The notes under the pieces are model-generated. The model saw nothing but the letters and a program-made list of their open reading frames with translations. It ran no database searches and was not told the origin of the DNA. A program made the position numbers and the translations under genes. Shown piece by piece: positions 31,309 to 44,580 of a stretch of 64,000 nt of DNA (the stretch's first letter is position 1; every line of letters starts with the position of its first letter). This DNA is from Coturnix japonica (taxonomy: Eukaryota; Chordata; Aves; Galliformes; Phasianidae), in NCBI RefSeq assembly GCF_001577835.2, contig NC_029521.1, positions 2,080,398-2,144,397 on the forward strand, given 5' to 3'.

Positions 31309-32260
31309 CGCCTCCGGCGCCGCCGCCGCCCCGCAGGGGGGACGGGGGGGGCGGCCCCGCCGCCTCCGCCGCCCGAGCCGCCGCCGCCGCCGCCGCTCAC
31401 CTCCCGGCGGCCGCCGCCAGCCCGCGCCGCCGCTGCGAGGCGGCTCCGAGGGGCCGGCCCTCCATCACCACACTAATAAGCGCCGCGCACGGAAACCCCA
31501 CCCGCCCCCGCCGCCGCCGCGCCGGCCCCGCACCCCCCCCGCGACACACACCCCGCCCGCCCTCCGCGCCCCGCCCCGCAGCGCGGCTCCGGCGGCGCTT
31601 CCCGGCCGCGGAAAGGGGGCTGCGGGAGCCGCGAGCCCCAGGGCTGCCGAGGGGCGCAGCGAGGAGGCGTCTCCGGTAACGAGGCGGGGGTTCGCCGTCA
31701 GCTTTCGCTGCCTCGACGGCGCGCAGCCCGCGGAACGCCGGGCGGTTCTGGCAGCGTCCCGCAGCCCTCGCTCGTCCCTTCCCTCGGGGCCCGGGCGGCG
31801 GAGGGGCAGGCGGATTAGCCCGACGGGCGGCCGCCGCAGCTCCGGGCGGCGTTCCCGTGTCCCCGCGCCCCGGCCGCACCGGAGGGGTGACCCGAAGCCT
31901 CCGGGGTTGGTGTACGGAGATTGACGGCTCGGCCGCGTGCGCTGCGAGCCCCACAGGCCGCTCCGACCCCGCCGGGTCCCCGGGAAATTGCCAGCCCTCC
32001 CCGGCCGCTTCAGAGGACGCGGAGAGGAGGGGAGGCTGCCGCCGTCTAACCGAGAGCTGCCCGCACGGGATGCCCTCTCGGACACCCTCGCGGCGGTGGG
32101 GCCGTGTCACGCAGGGAGCGGCGGGACTCGGGGGGCGGGGGAGGGTGTCTGTAACGGGGAGCGGGGCCACTCGAGGCCGCCCCTCCCCGGGGTGCCAGCG
32201 CTCCCTCCGCGGGGGCCGCTGAATCTGGACTGGAAAGCGGAGACCAAAGCAGCGCCATCC
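31309..32260 (-). promoter_or_regulatory. CpG-island promoter and leader of the cholinergic locus, with exon R donor
   Basis: About 950 bases of very GC- and CpG-rich sequence upstream of SLC18A3. A donor GAG|GTGAGC ends a candidate exon at 31401, 93 bases before the SLC18A3 ATG. In other vertebrates exon R of CHAT sits here and is spliced to CHAT, while the unspliced form encodes the transporter; I infer the same use. A GGC repeat lies between the donor and the ATG. The transcription start cannot be set from sequence alone. The long open frames crossing the island on both strands are a by-product of GC richness. Confidence 0.6.
31397..31465 (-). other. Upstream ORF in the shared leader
   Basis: An ATG at 31465 in strong context (G at -3, G at +4) opens [20 protein letters not shown] and two more codons, then stops at TGA within the GTGAGC donor if the message is unspliced. 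It closes 88 bases before the SLC18A3 ATG. If spliced at 31401 to the acceptor at 25466 it would instead run three codons further and stop in the CHAT exon. Translation is not shown. Confidence 0.4.
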
Positions 32261-34736
32261 TCCTGCGTGCGTGCGCGATTGTGGCACTCAGACAAATACC
32301 AGAGCGAAAACCTCAGCTGTGGAGGCATGATATACTTGCTGTGTTTGTCTGGGCAGCGCTGCAACTGGAAGCCCTGCCGAGCAAGCGGCCCCACGTGGCG
32401 CAAAGGCTGCGGTGTATGGAAGATGCTCTTGCCATAAAGCAGTAAATGTTGGTGCTCCTGGAGCAGAAAGGACACGTGGGCTGATCCAAGGAGGGTGTCT
32501 GCAGAGCTCTGTGTGAAATAACCGGATCTCTCAGACGAGCGGTTGAGGAGTTCAGGCGCCTTCATTTGCTTGCGTAGCTGGGCTTGCACTGCTGAAAGGG
32601 AGGTGATTTATCTGTCAGTTGCTCTCTCTTGCTCTGTTGCAAGAAAACTGTCTGGATGACCAACGAGACATTAAGATGGATCTCTACGTGGAGTAGCATA
32701 CAGATCTGATTGTACTTATGCAGAAAGAGAGGCTTAAAGCACATTTAATAGTTCCCCAAGACAGTGTTATTAGTTTATTTCTCAATGTAAAAGTACAGGA
32801 ATGCACCACTGACAGTAGGGATGGGGCTCTTGAGCTGGGACTCCAAAGAAGCCAGTGTTCCACTGCTCCTGATGCCTGCTTAGAGTGTAGAAGAAACATC
32901 CCTGAGAGAATGAAGGGTCTTAATGGGAAGGGTACTGATCTGGAGGCCAGGGCTGCAGCATGTGGCAGCATGGCTCAGGACTACTCGCTATCAGTGAAAC
33001 TGACCTAGTTGCACTATAAAGTACTCAAGCAGCCAAAGTCTGTCCTCAGGTTTCATGAGCAGAGCCTGAGGAACAGCCTGAGAACTTGTCTCTGCAAGTC
33101 ATGGGAGGAACAGCTCCCGGGATAACTGGGAAGCTCTTGAAGGATGTGCCTCCTATTTGGGATGGATGTCACGTTTGCAGTAAGCGCTAATAGGCTGGGG
33201 GCAGGTATGACTTTGGAGGGTTGCTGTGCTGCAGTCAGGAGTATTGGAATCTTGGCTCTCGCTTGATGAGGCACTTTATTTGATTAAACTTTCCCTTTTA
33301 ATCAGAGATATGGCTATTTCCCGTCTCTAAAATGGAATCCGGCTCTGGGGGTCATGTCTGGATAATAAAGGGACTGGTTCTCTTGTCTCAGGGGAGCCGA
33401 TATCGAATTTATTTCCATCAAGGGAAGGCATAATTATACTTGTAAAATGTTGCATAATAAATTTAGCCTTCCTAGTAAATCAAATCAGTGGATACCCTTA
33501 TCTACAAGAGATGCGTCATCGCTACGTGAGCTTCTTTGACTAGCAGAACTAATGGGGAGAAAATGGACCTTCAGCTGTGGTCAAAGTTGGTGAACCCACG
33601 GTAAATTAAAAGTTGCAAAAGACCTCCCCGGTGTTTAGCTTAGAAACTTCTATTTGGGGTGGAACTATATGGTGAGATGAGATGCTTTGGGATGACTGTT
33701 GGTTTTGATGCTGTATCAGGGTGATTTTACAGAGAGAGACAGAATGAGAGACAGAGAGAGAAGCACCGACTGCAGTGATGCACTCTGCTGTCAGGAACAG
33801 ACTTAAGTTAATTGGATGTCCTTAAAAGTCTTCCTTCCACAGGAGAGAAACTTTCTGATTTGAGGAGTCCAAACACAATGACTCAGAAAGCTGGAGTTCC
33901 TCGTGTCTGCAAAATATTAATTTTCTTAATAGCCCAAGTACTTAATGTCTGCAATGGACTGCTTGTCCTCTTCAGGGTACGGCAAGAGTTTTTAGCACTT
34001 AGTGCTAAACTAATTATGTGTTTCTTTTCTACATCATTTCTGATCAAAAGACCTGCTGATCTGATCCTGTTAAGTAGGAGAGACTCACCTACTTGGATGT
34101 TAAAAGCTTTAACAGTGCGGTAGGGGAGAAGGAAGAAGAAAGAAGGTTAAGTCCATTTTCAGGAGCTTCATTTCAAATGCGTTTTTGTGCACGAAGTGGT
34201 GAGGCTGTTAGAAACCAACAGATTATTGCATGGGTGGGATTACTGAGAAAGCATTGGTTTTTTCACCTTAGCCGCTAGGTATAAGCCATATATTGTGTCA
34301 GTGGCAGCCACGCTTCCTGCTAAGCACCAAAATCAAGGCAGACAGGCAGACGGGTGCAGGCACAGGAGCCAAGCGCACGCAGGAGCTTTCATGAGCGGAG
34401 GAAATACAGAGTCCTGGCAGATGTTGGATGATCCCATGGCTGGCAGTGCCAGTGGGGTGGCGCAGTGGGGTCAGGCAGGGCTCGGTCCTGCTTGCAGGTC
34501 TGTGTGACAGCACCATGGGTACGAGCTTCAGCCCTTTCCACCAGCAGGGTTCTTGGTGTGAGCTCTCAGACACAGCTGTCTGGGAAGGCCAGGCCTGTTG
34601 TAATTCATTCCTGAAGTCAAAACTTCTTGTGTGGTACAGAAGTGATGAGGGATGGGGACTGTACGTGAAATGCGCCCATCCATTTCTGTAAAAGCTGTGT
34701 TTAATAAGCAAAGCTTCTCTTTAAAAATGGTTGCCC

Positions 34737-34754
34737 TTTTTTTTTTTTTTTTTT
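34737..34754. repeat. Poly(T), 18 bases
   Basis: Pure T run in intergenic DNA. No recognisable retroposon body adjoins it. Confidence 0.85.
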
Positions 34755-37010
34755 AAGGAATGGTAAATGATCTGTTTTGTTTTTATGTTTCACCCATACT
34801 TCATGCTGCTTCACTCCTTGGCAATAATGCTTAGAGAGAGACAGAAAAATGGATGAGAAAGAGAAGGGAGAAAGTAATTCAAGGGTTTATGCCCAGGCTT
34901 ATGGCAGCTCTAGCGATACTCGATGTTCTTGTTAGTTGTAATAGACAGCTGTGAAGTTAGAGTTAAAAGATAGCTGTTATATTGTAGTGGCTTCCAGCCC
35001 TGAAATTGCAGGGCATGCCTCTACTTCTAAATGGCTGAGCCAATGGAATTTCCACTTCCCCCCTCAGAGAATACTTTGCTGTCCAATAAAATTCATGGCT
35101 TGAGCAGTCTCCTAATGTTCAGTCTGAAATTTCTTTTCCTGCTTTCCTCCTCCTATGCTCGCGTCTGCTTTATGTGTCACCTTAATCCATCCTTGTCTCT
35201 TCTTTCTATCCTTCAAACATCTGATCTGTCAGTCACAGGCTCAGCAAGGACTACAGATGCTGCACTGGTATCCATCTGTGAGATGCAAGAAGCTGCTGTA
35301 AGATCTGGGAAGGTGCTTCTCCTCTCAGTGCTTCTCTTTGTGGTACTTTGGCATTGTTTTTGTCTGACTGTCTTCCTTTGCTCCTGTCAAAGTGTTTTGG
35401 AGCCGACCAGACAAGTATACATATTTTTTCTCCGAAGTTACCCAACATTTTCAACTTTGCAATGGTAAAAATGCATAAGTTGTTCTTGTTCCAAAAGCCT
35501 TCAGGTTTGTGCCTGCACTCATTTCTCCTCTGATTTTGCAGTGAGCTGATCCTTAGTGTGTTTCCCCACTAGCTCCTCATGTCTGCTCACATTCTGGGGC
35601 TTTGCTGCAGCCCAAATCAAGTTCCTCATTAGCTCCCTGTTGCTTAATTGCCTCTCAGAGCTAAGACAGCAGGAAACACATCTTCCATACTCTCAGAAAT
35701 GGTTTCTGTTGCTCTCAAAGCAGTGTCAGATTTGCAATCTGATTTGCTGACAGTTTAAATGCGGGTTTCCATCATGCTGGGCACTTTTGTCACATTGGCC
35801 ACAGAAGAAGGATATTTCGAATAACCTGTCAAGTGTTTTGGTTTGGTAATCTGTAAAGGGATCAGCATCATCCCAAGCAGAAGAATTGCGTGTGAATGCT
35901 TTACTTAAACAGGGAGGCAGATCTCTTTGCAGAATATATTATATGTGACATATACCAGTGACAGGATGCAAATCAGATTTCGTCTTCATAATATCGAAGT
36001 GAAATTCCACTGTCTGTTAAAGAAAGCTCTGGCATCTGGCAATTTCATAATGACTTACTACCAAATTGTCACAAAGGAGACAATTCTGAGTAAAGCATGA
36101 AAGAGGCATCGGTGTCTGGAGACAACACAACACTGCCGTGGCTCCTACTGCTCCAGGTGATATAGAAGATTGAGAGAAGATAAACCTTGAGTAATTACAC
36201 TGTGCCTTAGATACTTATTCCTGTGCCTAGACTGTAGGCCTGCTAGGTTAAGGCTGTGGGGTAGAATTTATTACTGCTCTTGCTCATCTATTCTCATGGC
36301 ATTCTTTTGTTCACAAGGGGTTACATTTGTTAGAAACTTTCTTTACCTTAAGATTTTTAACATCTCTGATATTTCAACATATATTTCACTCTCAGCACGA
36401 GGGTGCCCTCTATTAAAATCATTAGAGAAGGGTCTTGCTTTCCCCTTTCCCCCTGAATTGAAGGGGGCTAGGTCAGCAAATGGAATAAAATTCTTAAGAA
36501 CCACTGAGATTCATGGGCACATCCAGTAAGTTTGTGCTTAGACGCTGTAGCAAAAGCTGTCTGGAGAGTTTGCAGATCTGAGGAATGTGAAGCCTGGCTG
36601 CTAGTCATGCAGGACAGGGAGGTGGGAGATGTACCCGGGAGGATGTCCTGAGAGAACTCTTGCTCTGAGCCCTGCTGCTGGTGGGTAAATGCATGGGACT
36701 TGCTGTCAGAATGTGATGGGTCTGCTGGTGTCCTGGCTGTATTCACAGACAGGGTGGTTATGTAGGTTAGAGTCAGGATCAGAACTTGTGTTTTCTTCTG
36801 CAGTTTGGCGAAGTGGGTGAGTTCTTTCTTTTCTTCCCTCCCAAAGCATGTTAAGGGCTGAGTTTTCCTTGAGTTTGAGTGAGATGGTGGCACCTACATG
36901 AACATCTTTCTTGGTGGACATATCTAATTCACTTGATGTTAAATGCAGCAATAGAATGAAAAGTACCTCTGATCTGTAGGATACCCTAGGAGTTTTCTAA
37001 TCTTTGTATA

Positions 37011-37407
37011 CAGGCCGAGGGAGCTGGGCTTGTTCAGCCTTGAAAAAAAGAAGGCTGCAGGGTCACCTTTCAGTACATAAAGGGAGCATACAAACAGGAG
37101 GGGAGCCAACTCTTTGAAAGGGTAGATAACAACAGGACAAGAGAAAATGGTTTTAAGTTGAAGAAGGGAAGATTAGGTAGGATATCAGGGGCAAATTCTT
37201 TACTATGAGAGTGGTGAGCTGCCCAGAGAGGCTGTGGATGCCCATCTGTCTCTGGAGGTGTTCAAGGCCAGGTTGGATGGGGCCCTGAGCAACCTGGTCT
37301 GGTATTCAATGTGGAGGTTGGTGGCACTGGCTATGGTGGGGGGGGGGCTGTAGCTTGATGATCCTTCAAGTCCCTTCCAGCCTGGGCCGGTCTGTGATTC
37401 TGTGATA
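37011..37407 (+). mobile_element. CR1 LINE 3' end, about 400 bases
   Basis: Starts at GAGGGAGCTGGGCTTGTTCA and ends TCTGTGATTCTGTGAT, with the blocks GAGAGGCTGTGGATGCCC and TTCAAGGCCAGGTTGGATGG between. It is the longest CR1 here and of a different subfamily from the three intronic copies. It lies between SLC18A3 and RGR. Confidence 0.92.
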
Positions 37408-40400
37408 TCAGTTCTCACTCATACAAGTAAAAAGTGTTTTTCTACCATCTACACACTGCCTGAATATTATGTGCTGCATGTTGCATGACCTGAACTGTTT
37501 GTATGGAAAAGAAGGCTGTTTTGGACAGGCTTCTGTATTATGGACATTATTTAAGTGGAAAGGAAATGCAGGGAATACACAGCAGCAAGCTAAAATATGT
37601 TGAATAGATGCTTTGAAGGAATGTACCTCTAAGCAGAGACAAATAGGAACACTTTGCCTCCTGAGGAGGTTTTAGGATTTCAATGTGTGTAAGTTCCTAC
37701 CAGTGAACTTAAAAAGGCACTTTCCATTTCCTTGATTGCAACTACATTTAAGAAGACAGCACTTGAGAATGAAGAGCAGGAGGCAGTGACCTTGCCTTAC
37801 CCACAACACAGGTGGAAGCCATCTCCTCTTACTGCTATGTAAGTCTGCTCTTGCTGTGAGGCTCCTTTTGATTTCAAGGCAAAAGGCTGCAGCCCCCATG
37901 CAGGAGACCATCATCCTGCATCTCTCATGGTGTGTGAAAGAGAAAAGGCATCTGATTAATGTCCCTGGTGCTGCTGTAAATCAATCTGCATGTGCTTAAA
38001 CAAGTTACATCAGCCTAATGGGAAAAGATGTGCTGGGACAATTAAAAGAATTAACCCAGAGCAGGGAGGTCGATACCATGAGATATTCTGTTGCTAGAGC
38101 ATGACGAGCAGGTGCTGTGGCACTTCTGGCAGCTAAATTCCAATCTCTCTCAGGAGGAGCCTAATGTGTTTCCTGAGGATCTGGTGCTGGTGTTCCTGGG
38201 CTCCCAAATGCTTGAAGACTCATAAGGTTTAGTTATTTTTATTATTTATCTTTATTGCTCTGAGGTGGAAAACAGTTGTGTGTAAATGTGTGTGTGTGTA
38301 AATAAGTTGGCTTGTACCTTTCCAACCAGTGGAACTGGAGCATAAGCAATGGGATGCAATTGATTGTAGTGATTTAATACTGTTTAGGTAAGCTTTTCTT
38401 CCTATTCACTGACTCAAGAAGGTTGTCTTGCAATGTTTTATGCTTTAGTGATTTGCCTAAATCAAGAAGTAGAAATTGGAAACTCACTTTTATTAGATTT
38501 AGATTGCAGTGGTCGTCATGGGAGATTTAATTCTTCTTTATGAAAAGAGAGCAAGAGTAAGTTTGTTTTGTTTCTTTTTCTCTCTACATATGGAAAGTCA
38601 AAGTGACAGTGTGTCTGCTGGGCTGATATCCTTAGAGTGAAAGCTCCTACTGAAGTTTAACAGAATTGCACAGGAGTCCTTGGAAAATGGATCCCTGTCT
38701 TCCCCAGCTGATACTCATTACCTGAAACTGGTTCAGCTAAGCCCTGTGTGAGTTAATGAAACTGTTGTGTGTGGGTATATTTCAAAGAAAGGCAATAAAG
38801 CCAAGAGATCAATGGATGAAGCAAAGGGGCTCCCACAACACTGTGGTTATGGTTTTTACTTTTGCTGCAGCTCTGTTATCTTCCTTAAATGGAAACTCCA
38901 CCAAAGCCATCTTTGTTCCAACCTACCCCAAAGCAGGACCAGCTGCATCAGGGGATATGCAGGGACTGCTCCTGTGAGGGTGTGAGGTGTTTGTGGGAAC
39001 TCCACCATATATCTCAGAGTGTTTGGCACTGGTATTATGAAGTCACCAAAGCCTAAAGAGTGAGGTTAAAATGCTGTCAGTGTTGCCAAGAAACTAAGCG
39101 ATCAGCTGGCAGACCTTTCTTTGCTAAGTGCTTCTCTTGGGTGAATGCAAGTCAGCTCAGAGCTGGCACGTGATGGGGAAGCAGGCAATTAATCATCTAA
39201 GGGTACAAGCATCTCCTATGCCTTGCCCCAGTAATGAAGCTGGCCCAAAGCTTCCTGTAGCTTGAAGTGGAATCTACTTGGTGCACAATCTATGTAGCTT
39301 GTTCTAAGTGCTCTCCCTGGTTAGTGTGCTTGTAAATGTAGCCTTCTGAGGTCCAAAATGTTGCACTCCCCAAGTTATGGGGACAGACATAAGAAGAGGA
39401 CGAAGCAAAAGGGAGCCTGTATGGAGGTCAGCCCGATTCCTTTTCCTGATGGTTGTACTTTGCTTCAAGCACTGGTTCATGTTAGTGCGCACGTTTGCTC
39501 TTCTGTAATTGCCTACCTTTACCTGATGGGTGGCAGGGAAGCTGTCTGTCCTTCTGTGCTCCCTCTTACATGTATGAGTGAATTTGTTTGCATGCTGTAC
39601 TTAGAGACGTTTTTGGAGGACGTGCTGAAGAGGATCTGAAGCAAAGGAAGGTTCTTGCTGTCCCCAGGTACTGGTACTATGAAATGCTACTGTGAGATAA
39701 CAGAAATGAATGGTAACCCCATTTTACCTGCTTTGTGTTCGCTGTTTTGGAGTCTCCAGGCAGTGAAGTAACACACGAGGTGAGGTTTTGTGGCTGATTC
39801 TCAGAGTGCCAGTTACGTTTAAGGAACTAAATTCTGCTAGTGAGGATTGAAATGTGGGTGTTTTTTGCTGGTTGGAGAGCTGTTCAAGAATTGCGAGCTG
39901 TTGTGTAATAGATCTCCACTGGAAAACCCTACCAGGACAGGGTAGAGATTAAGGGTTAGTGCAAACCTGGCTCTGAACCTACCCTAGCAGGGATCCAGAT
40001 GTCTCTGTGAGTGCAATGCCTTTAGCAAAAATCTATATTCATTGAACTTCTGACCCCAGTCTCTGAAGTAATGCCAAGTATGTTTAGCACACATACAAAT
40101 GAAGTGGAAATCATTATTGGCTTGCTGGTGACCTGCTGAAATATGGTGCCCCTCCGGGAGCTCCGTTTGCATTTTCCTCAGTCGCTTTGGGCACTCAATC
40201 TTTCAGTAGCTTCACGTGTTACAGATTGAGCATTGCTGTGCTTTTGTTCAGGGTTACCTGCTATTGCCTGCTTACTCCAGGCCTTTCTTTTCCTTGAATT
40301 TTCTCAGGCAGCAGTAATTGGACTCTTGTGTTCTCCCCCACCCTGTGTTTACACTGTGAGTGCTGAATGTCTCTTGACACAACCTGTTTGTGCCATGTTG

Positions 40401-40743
40401 CCATGTTCGTTCTGCCTTCTCTTGGTGCCTTCATCACCCAGGTAAAGGATGTAGGGACTTGTGGGCTTGTGCAGGGAGCTGCACAGATACAGATGACTTG
40501 CAACTCTAATGGCAAGGCTTCTTCCAAAATGGAGTTTTATTTCTCTTCTTTTCCTCTGCATGCACATATGACACTGGTAAAGCTTTTCTTTGAATGTCCA
40601 CCATGAGAATCCCTTTCTTCTCATCAATACAAGAAGCTACAAAAGCTCACAAACCTTAATGAATTACTTGACTGAGAGACAGGGAAACATATACTTTCTT
40701 TCTCAAGCAAATCTATGAGGTTATTCCCAGATTTTCTTCAACC

Positions 40744-40758
40744 TTTTTTTTTTTTTTT
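40744..40758. repeat. Poly(T), 15 bases
   Basis: Pure T run in intergenic DNA with no recognised element beside it. Confidence 0.8.
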
Positions 40759-43700
40759 GGTCACGGTAGAGCTCTTTGTGCATGACAGACAGCTGGAGCG
40801 GTGCGTGCCCCATGGCATCCCACTGCTCAGGAGTGCATATCATCCCTGGGACCAAGGTGAGTGGGGCAAATCTGGAGCAGAGCAGGAGGGAATCAAACCT
40901 CCTGCTCAACTAGACCATGTAGAGGAAGGTTTCAAGGCTCCAAGGTTTTCTTTTGTGTCAGTGTACAGGTGTAGCCATCTGGGAGGTACTTTCAACATAA
41001 GCTTGTGCTTTCAGCATAACCCACAATGCTGTGCAGTGTACACAGGGCGCTGGGTTGTGGACTGCAGTAACTGAGATGACCTCTCTCACAAAACTTGTGA
41101 ATGTCCTGCCAGATTAATGAATATGAATGCATCCATAAAGTAGTATGGAGACAGTATGGGAGCAGCAAGGTGGTGGTCTGGCCCTTGGTTTTGATGGAAA
41201 CCCACAGAGGATCCAGCCAGCTCCTTGATTGCTCTAGTTTTGTCTTTTCATTGGAGGTAATGTAAGTGGTGATGATCATGGCAACCTATTTCTCTGAATC
41301 CATCCTGAATTTTTGAGGTGTTGCTCTGCTGCTGATGTAAAGCAGAATTGCATGTGTTACCCACACTAATGGTAAAACCCACCCTGTGGGGATCAGTGGG
41401 GTTATTGCTACTGACTGCAGTGATGTCTGAGTTCTCTTCTATCCTGAAGGAGGGATCAAAATCTACAATGACCTTTTAGAAATACTCACCAGTCCTTGCA
41501 TACTGCAAGTATACTGTATAAGTAGTGTATGTATTACTCAGTGCTGTGAGTTGCTGCATCTGCTTGGTGTCAGCAGTCTGCTTTGGCTGTGCTGTCACTG
41601 ACTTTGCTGCTGTTCTTGTGGTTGCACGCATAGGGGCTGCCACGACTCCAGTGCACGGGAATATTCGCTGTGCTGGTGTCACCCAGGATTTCTCTATCAG
41701 GCTCTGGTGAGCAGCGCAGTTCAGGGCTCTCAGAGCAGATTTGTAGCAATTTAATGCCACCTTCTGGCTGCGAATGTAACAGCAGAGATGCTCCTTAAAG
41801 AATGAATTTACTGCTGTCTTGCTAAACTGCCATACCCAAATATCTAATTTCTTTCATAACTTTCTTGAACTCTTCTATATTAATGCTTACACTGAGTAAC
41901 ATGTATGTTTTCCCTTGCGTTTAAATGGAGGAGGAGGATATCTTCCTTTAGGGATGCAAATGACTGAGTGACCTTAGAAGAATGTCATCAGAAAAGAAGG
42001 AAGTGACATGAATTTCCCATATTGCTCATTAACCCCCTGTATAAACTGTTTGCTGGCTGTGATTAAGGTCAATAGAGGGCGTGACTGGAATCACATTGAT
42101 AGCACAAGGTTAAAGGATGCAAAATGTCGAAGATGCAATAGAATTGCTGCCAGTGTGGTGGTGGGGGGAGAGATCTTCATGACGGAGCTCTCTGCTCGTG
42201 ACTCTTTCCCCAGTAGGGGGTGCGAAGGTATCGCGTATTGAGTGGAGAAAAAGCCTTTCGTTTTCAGCCCTAGATCTGGTTATCCGTTGCCTTGTGTTTG
42301 GGAAGTCTTAGACAGCAAAGGAGGAAGAGAGCATAGGAGATGCCGAGTGTAAGCAGATGGAGAAGCATTATTTGATGGAATTTCATTTCCCTTTGCACAT
42401 ATGCCAGTTGCTATATGAGATGCAGCCTGGCAGGGAACGGAGTTACTTCAATTCACTATAACTCTCTTTTGTTTACTAGTTAGTATTTTATTGTTACCAA
42501 CAGCACAGCATTCACTTTGTTTAACTTCTTCCTCATATAGGAGTTCTCTTAAAGTTATTTACTTCAATGGGGATTTTGTATGGGAAAGCCTTAAGTTTGT
42601 ATTTTCTAAGCATTCTTAAGGACCATCATAGAGATTTCCTCTCTGAGGGTGGATATGCTGTATTTTATGATCTTTGGAGATACTTGCATCTTAAAAACTC
42701 AACTTTCTTAGAAAACAAATTTCTCTCTGGCAGACCTGGTTTCCTCTAAGGGGCAGTCTGCTCAGCTGCTTGGATGTCACTGTCAGCTGTCTTTATTTGC
42801 TCCCAGTTTGTTTAACCCAGAGTTCAGAGTGAAATCTGCAGCATTTATGCAAGAGCACAAAGCAAACAGCAGCTGCTCTGTCTGGGCTGCTTAGAGCTGA
42901 TTAAGCTGCAGCGAGCTGTGCTGCCAGTAGCTGTTGGCCTGAGGAGACCCCAAGTGAACTCCCTCCAAGTTCCCACTGAGCCTGAGACAGATCAGAAGCT
43001 GAGCCGTGCTTGGGCTGCATTGAGGAACATAGGGAGCTGCCAGGGTGTTAGACCCTTCTGCTCTTTCATGGCAACAGTCTGAAATGTACCTCTGTGTCTT
43101 GGCCTTCCTCCAAAGAATTTCTTTTTGTGTTTTCAGGCATGTTTTTGCTGCTATCCTTGAACATGGGCATCCTTGATTTCTGCAAGGACTTGTCTAGTCT
43201 GCAACATAGCCAGTGCATCTCTGACACGGTGTGCTTGGAGCTGACCGTGTGGTGCACCTTTGAGTTAGTGGTGGCAAAGGAGTAGAGCTGTTTTCTCCTC
43301 TTGTCCCAGCTGAAGGCACGTGGTGGCTGCTGGGATCCATGCCAGAGCCACATGAAGCATGTGTGGATGGCTCAACTCAGTGTTTATGTGTTGCTGTCAT
43401 TTTCTGCTTGTGATAAGCCACCCCAGGGCATGTATTTTGGAGATTATCACACTTCTTGGGCCGTTTAAGCCTAGAGGCAACCTGAGGCATGTGATAATCA
43501 CCCAGAAATCTATTGCCTGGTAGGTACTGTGCTTGAAGGAGATTGTGAGATGCTGGGAGGGAGAGGAGACCTCCACAAAGCCCCTAGCAAGGGTTGCTTT
43601 GTAAAGAGGTGGGCTGCTTGCATCACTGTCTGCTTCTCCTGCTTCTCAAGTCCACAGTGTCTGACAGGCAAAACTAACTTGATTTTTCCCAGGATGAGAT

Positions 43701-44562
43701 TACCCAAAGGTGTTTTGTTTTTTCCTGCTTTTCCTCCTGTAACATGCAATGGGAACTGACTCTTCACCTTTGGAGTCATACTGACCAAATACATGTAGTT
43801 TCCTCTAGGACTCTAAAGGCAGTGCTTGTTACCCAGGCAATGTAATTGTGTTTGTGTTATGTATCCCTTCCTGGCTCTCTGTCCTGTATTTTTTATCTTG
43901 GGTCATGGCGTCTGTGCCCTGATGGGGCTTTGCTTCTTGGCTGTTGGCACACAGTGGGTCCTTCAGAGGGGCTGTGACTGTGACAGTAGGCCTGGCTGCA
44001 GCCCCGAGGGCACATATGCAGGTAGAGATGTCTGTGGGGTGGGAAGTGACCATCCCCTCCAAGGAGAACACTTCACATCGTGTTTATGTCACTGATTTAT
44101 GAAGCAGAGTCTATTCCAATGTTGGTAAGGAAATATCAGTGTGTAAGCATCAGGCATAGATGATGAATGTCATAACATTGTAGTGTATCATATGTGTATT
44201 TTAGAGGACCTGAAAGAGGATGAGTGGGAGTTATGGACTACATATGGTATCTGGATGCTGTCCTGCATTGCTTGTGTTTTTGCAGCACAGTAGATATGTG
44301 AGCCTGCAGCCCAAAAGCTGGGAAGTCACTAGAAGGTCTGTGTGAGGTTTTAGGAGCAGTACATGCATTGGTTACTGTTTCTGTCCTTTGATGTCATAGC
44401 TGAAACAATGTGGGTTATCTGACATGTTGGGGTTCAACATGATTTTGCACTGTAGAAATGCTCCATTGTCAGGAAGGTTGTCTATGAGCCACAAATTATT
44501 ATGTGTAACTGCAGGTGATCTCATGTACTATGGCTGTGTTTTCAGTGTATGATTAGATGTTT

Positions 44563-44580
44563 ATTTATTTATTTATTTTG
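44563..44580. repeat. TTTA microsatellite
   Basis: About four and a half copies of TTTA. Confidence 0.75.

Noticed and set aside
31397-32287. 296-codon minus-strand frame upstream of SLC18A3
   Set aside because: A CpG-island artefact for most of its length. Only the last 22 codons from the ATG at 31465 were kept, as an upstream ORF.
36391-36415. TCAGCACGAGGG as a possible RE1 site
   Set aside because: Only the left half resembles the consensus; the right half does not match.
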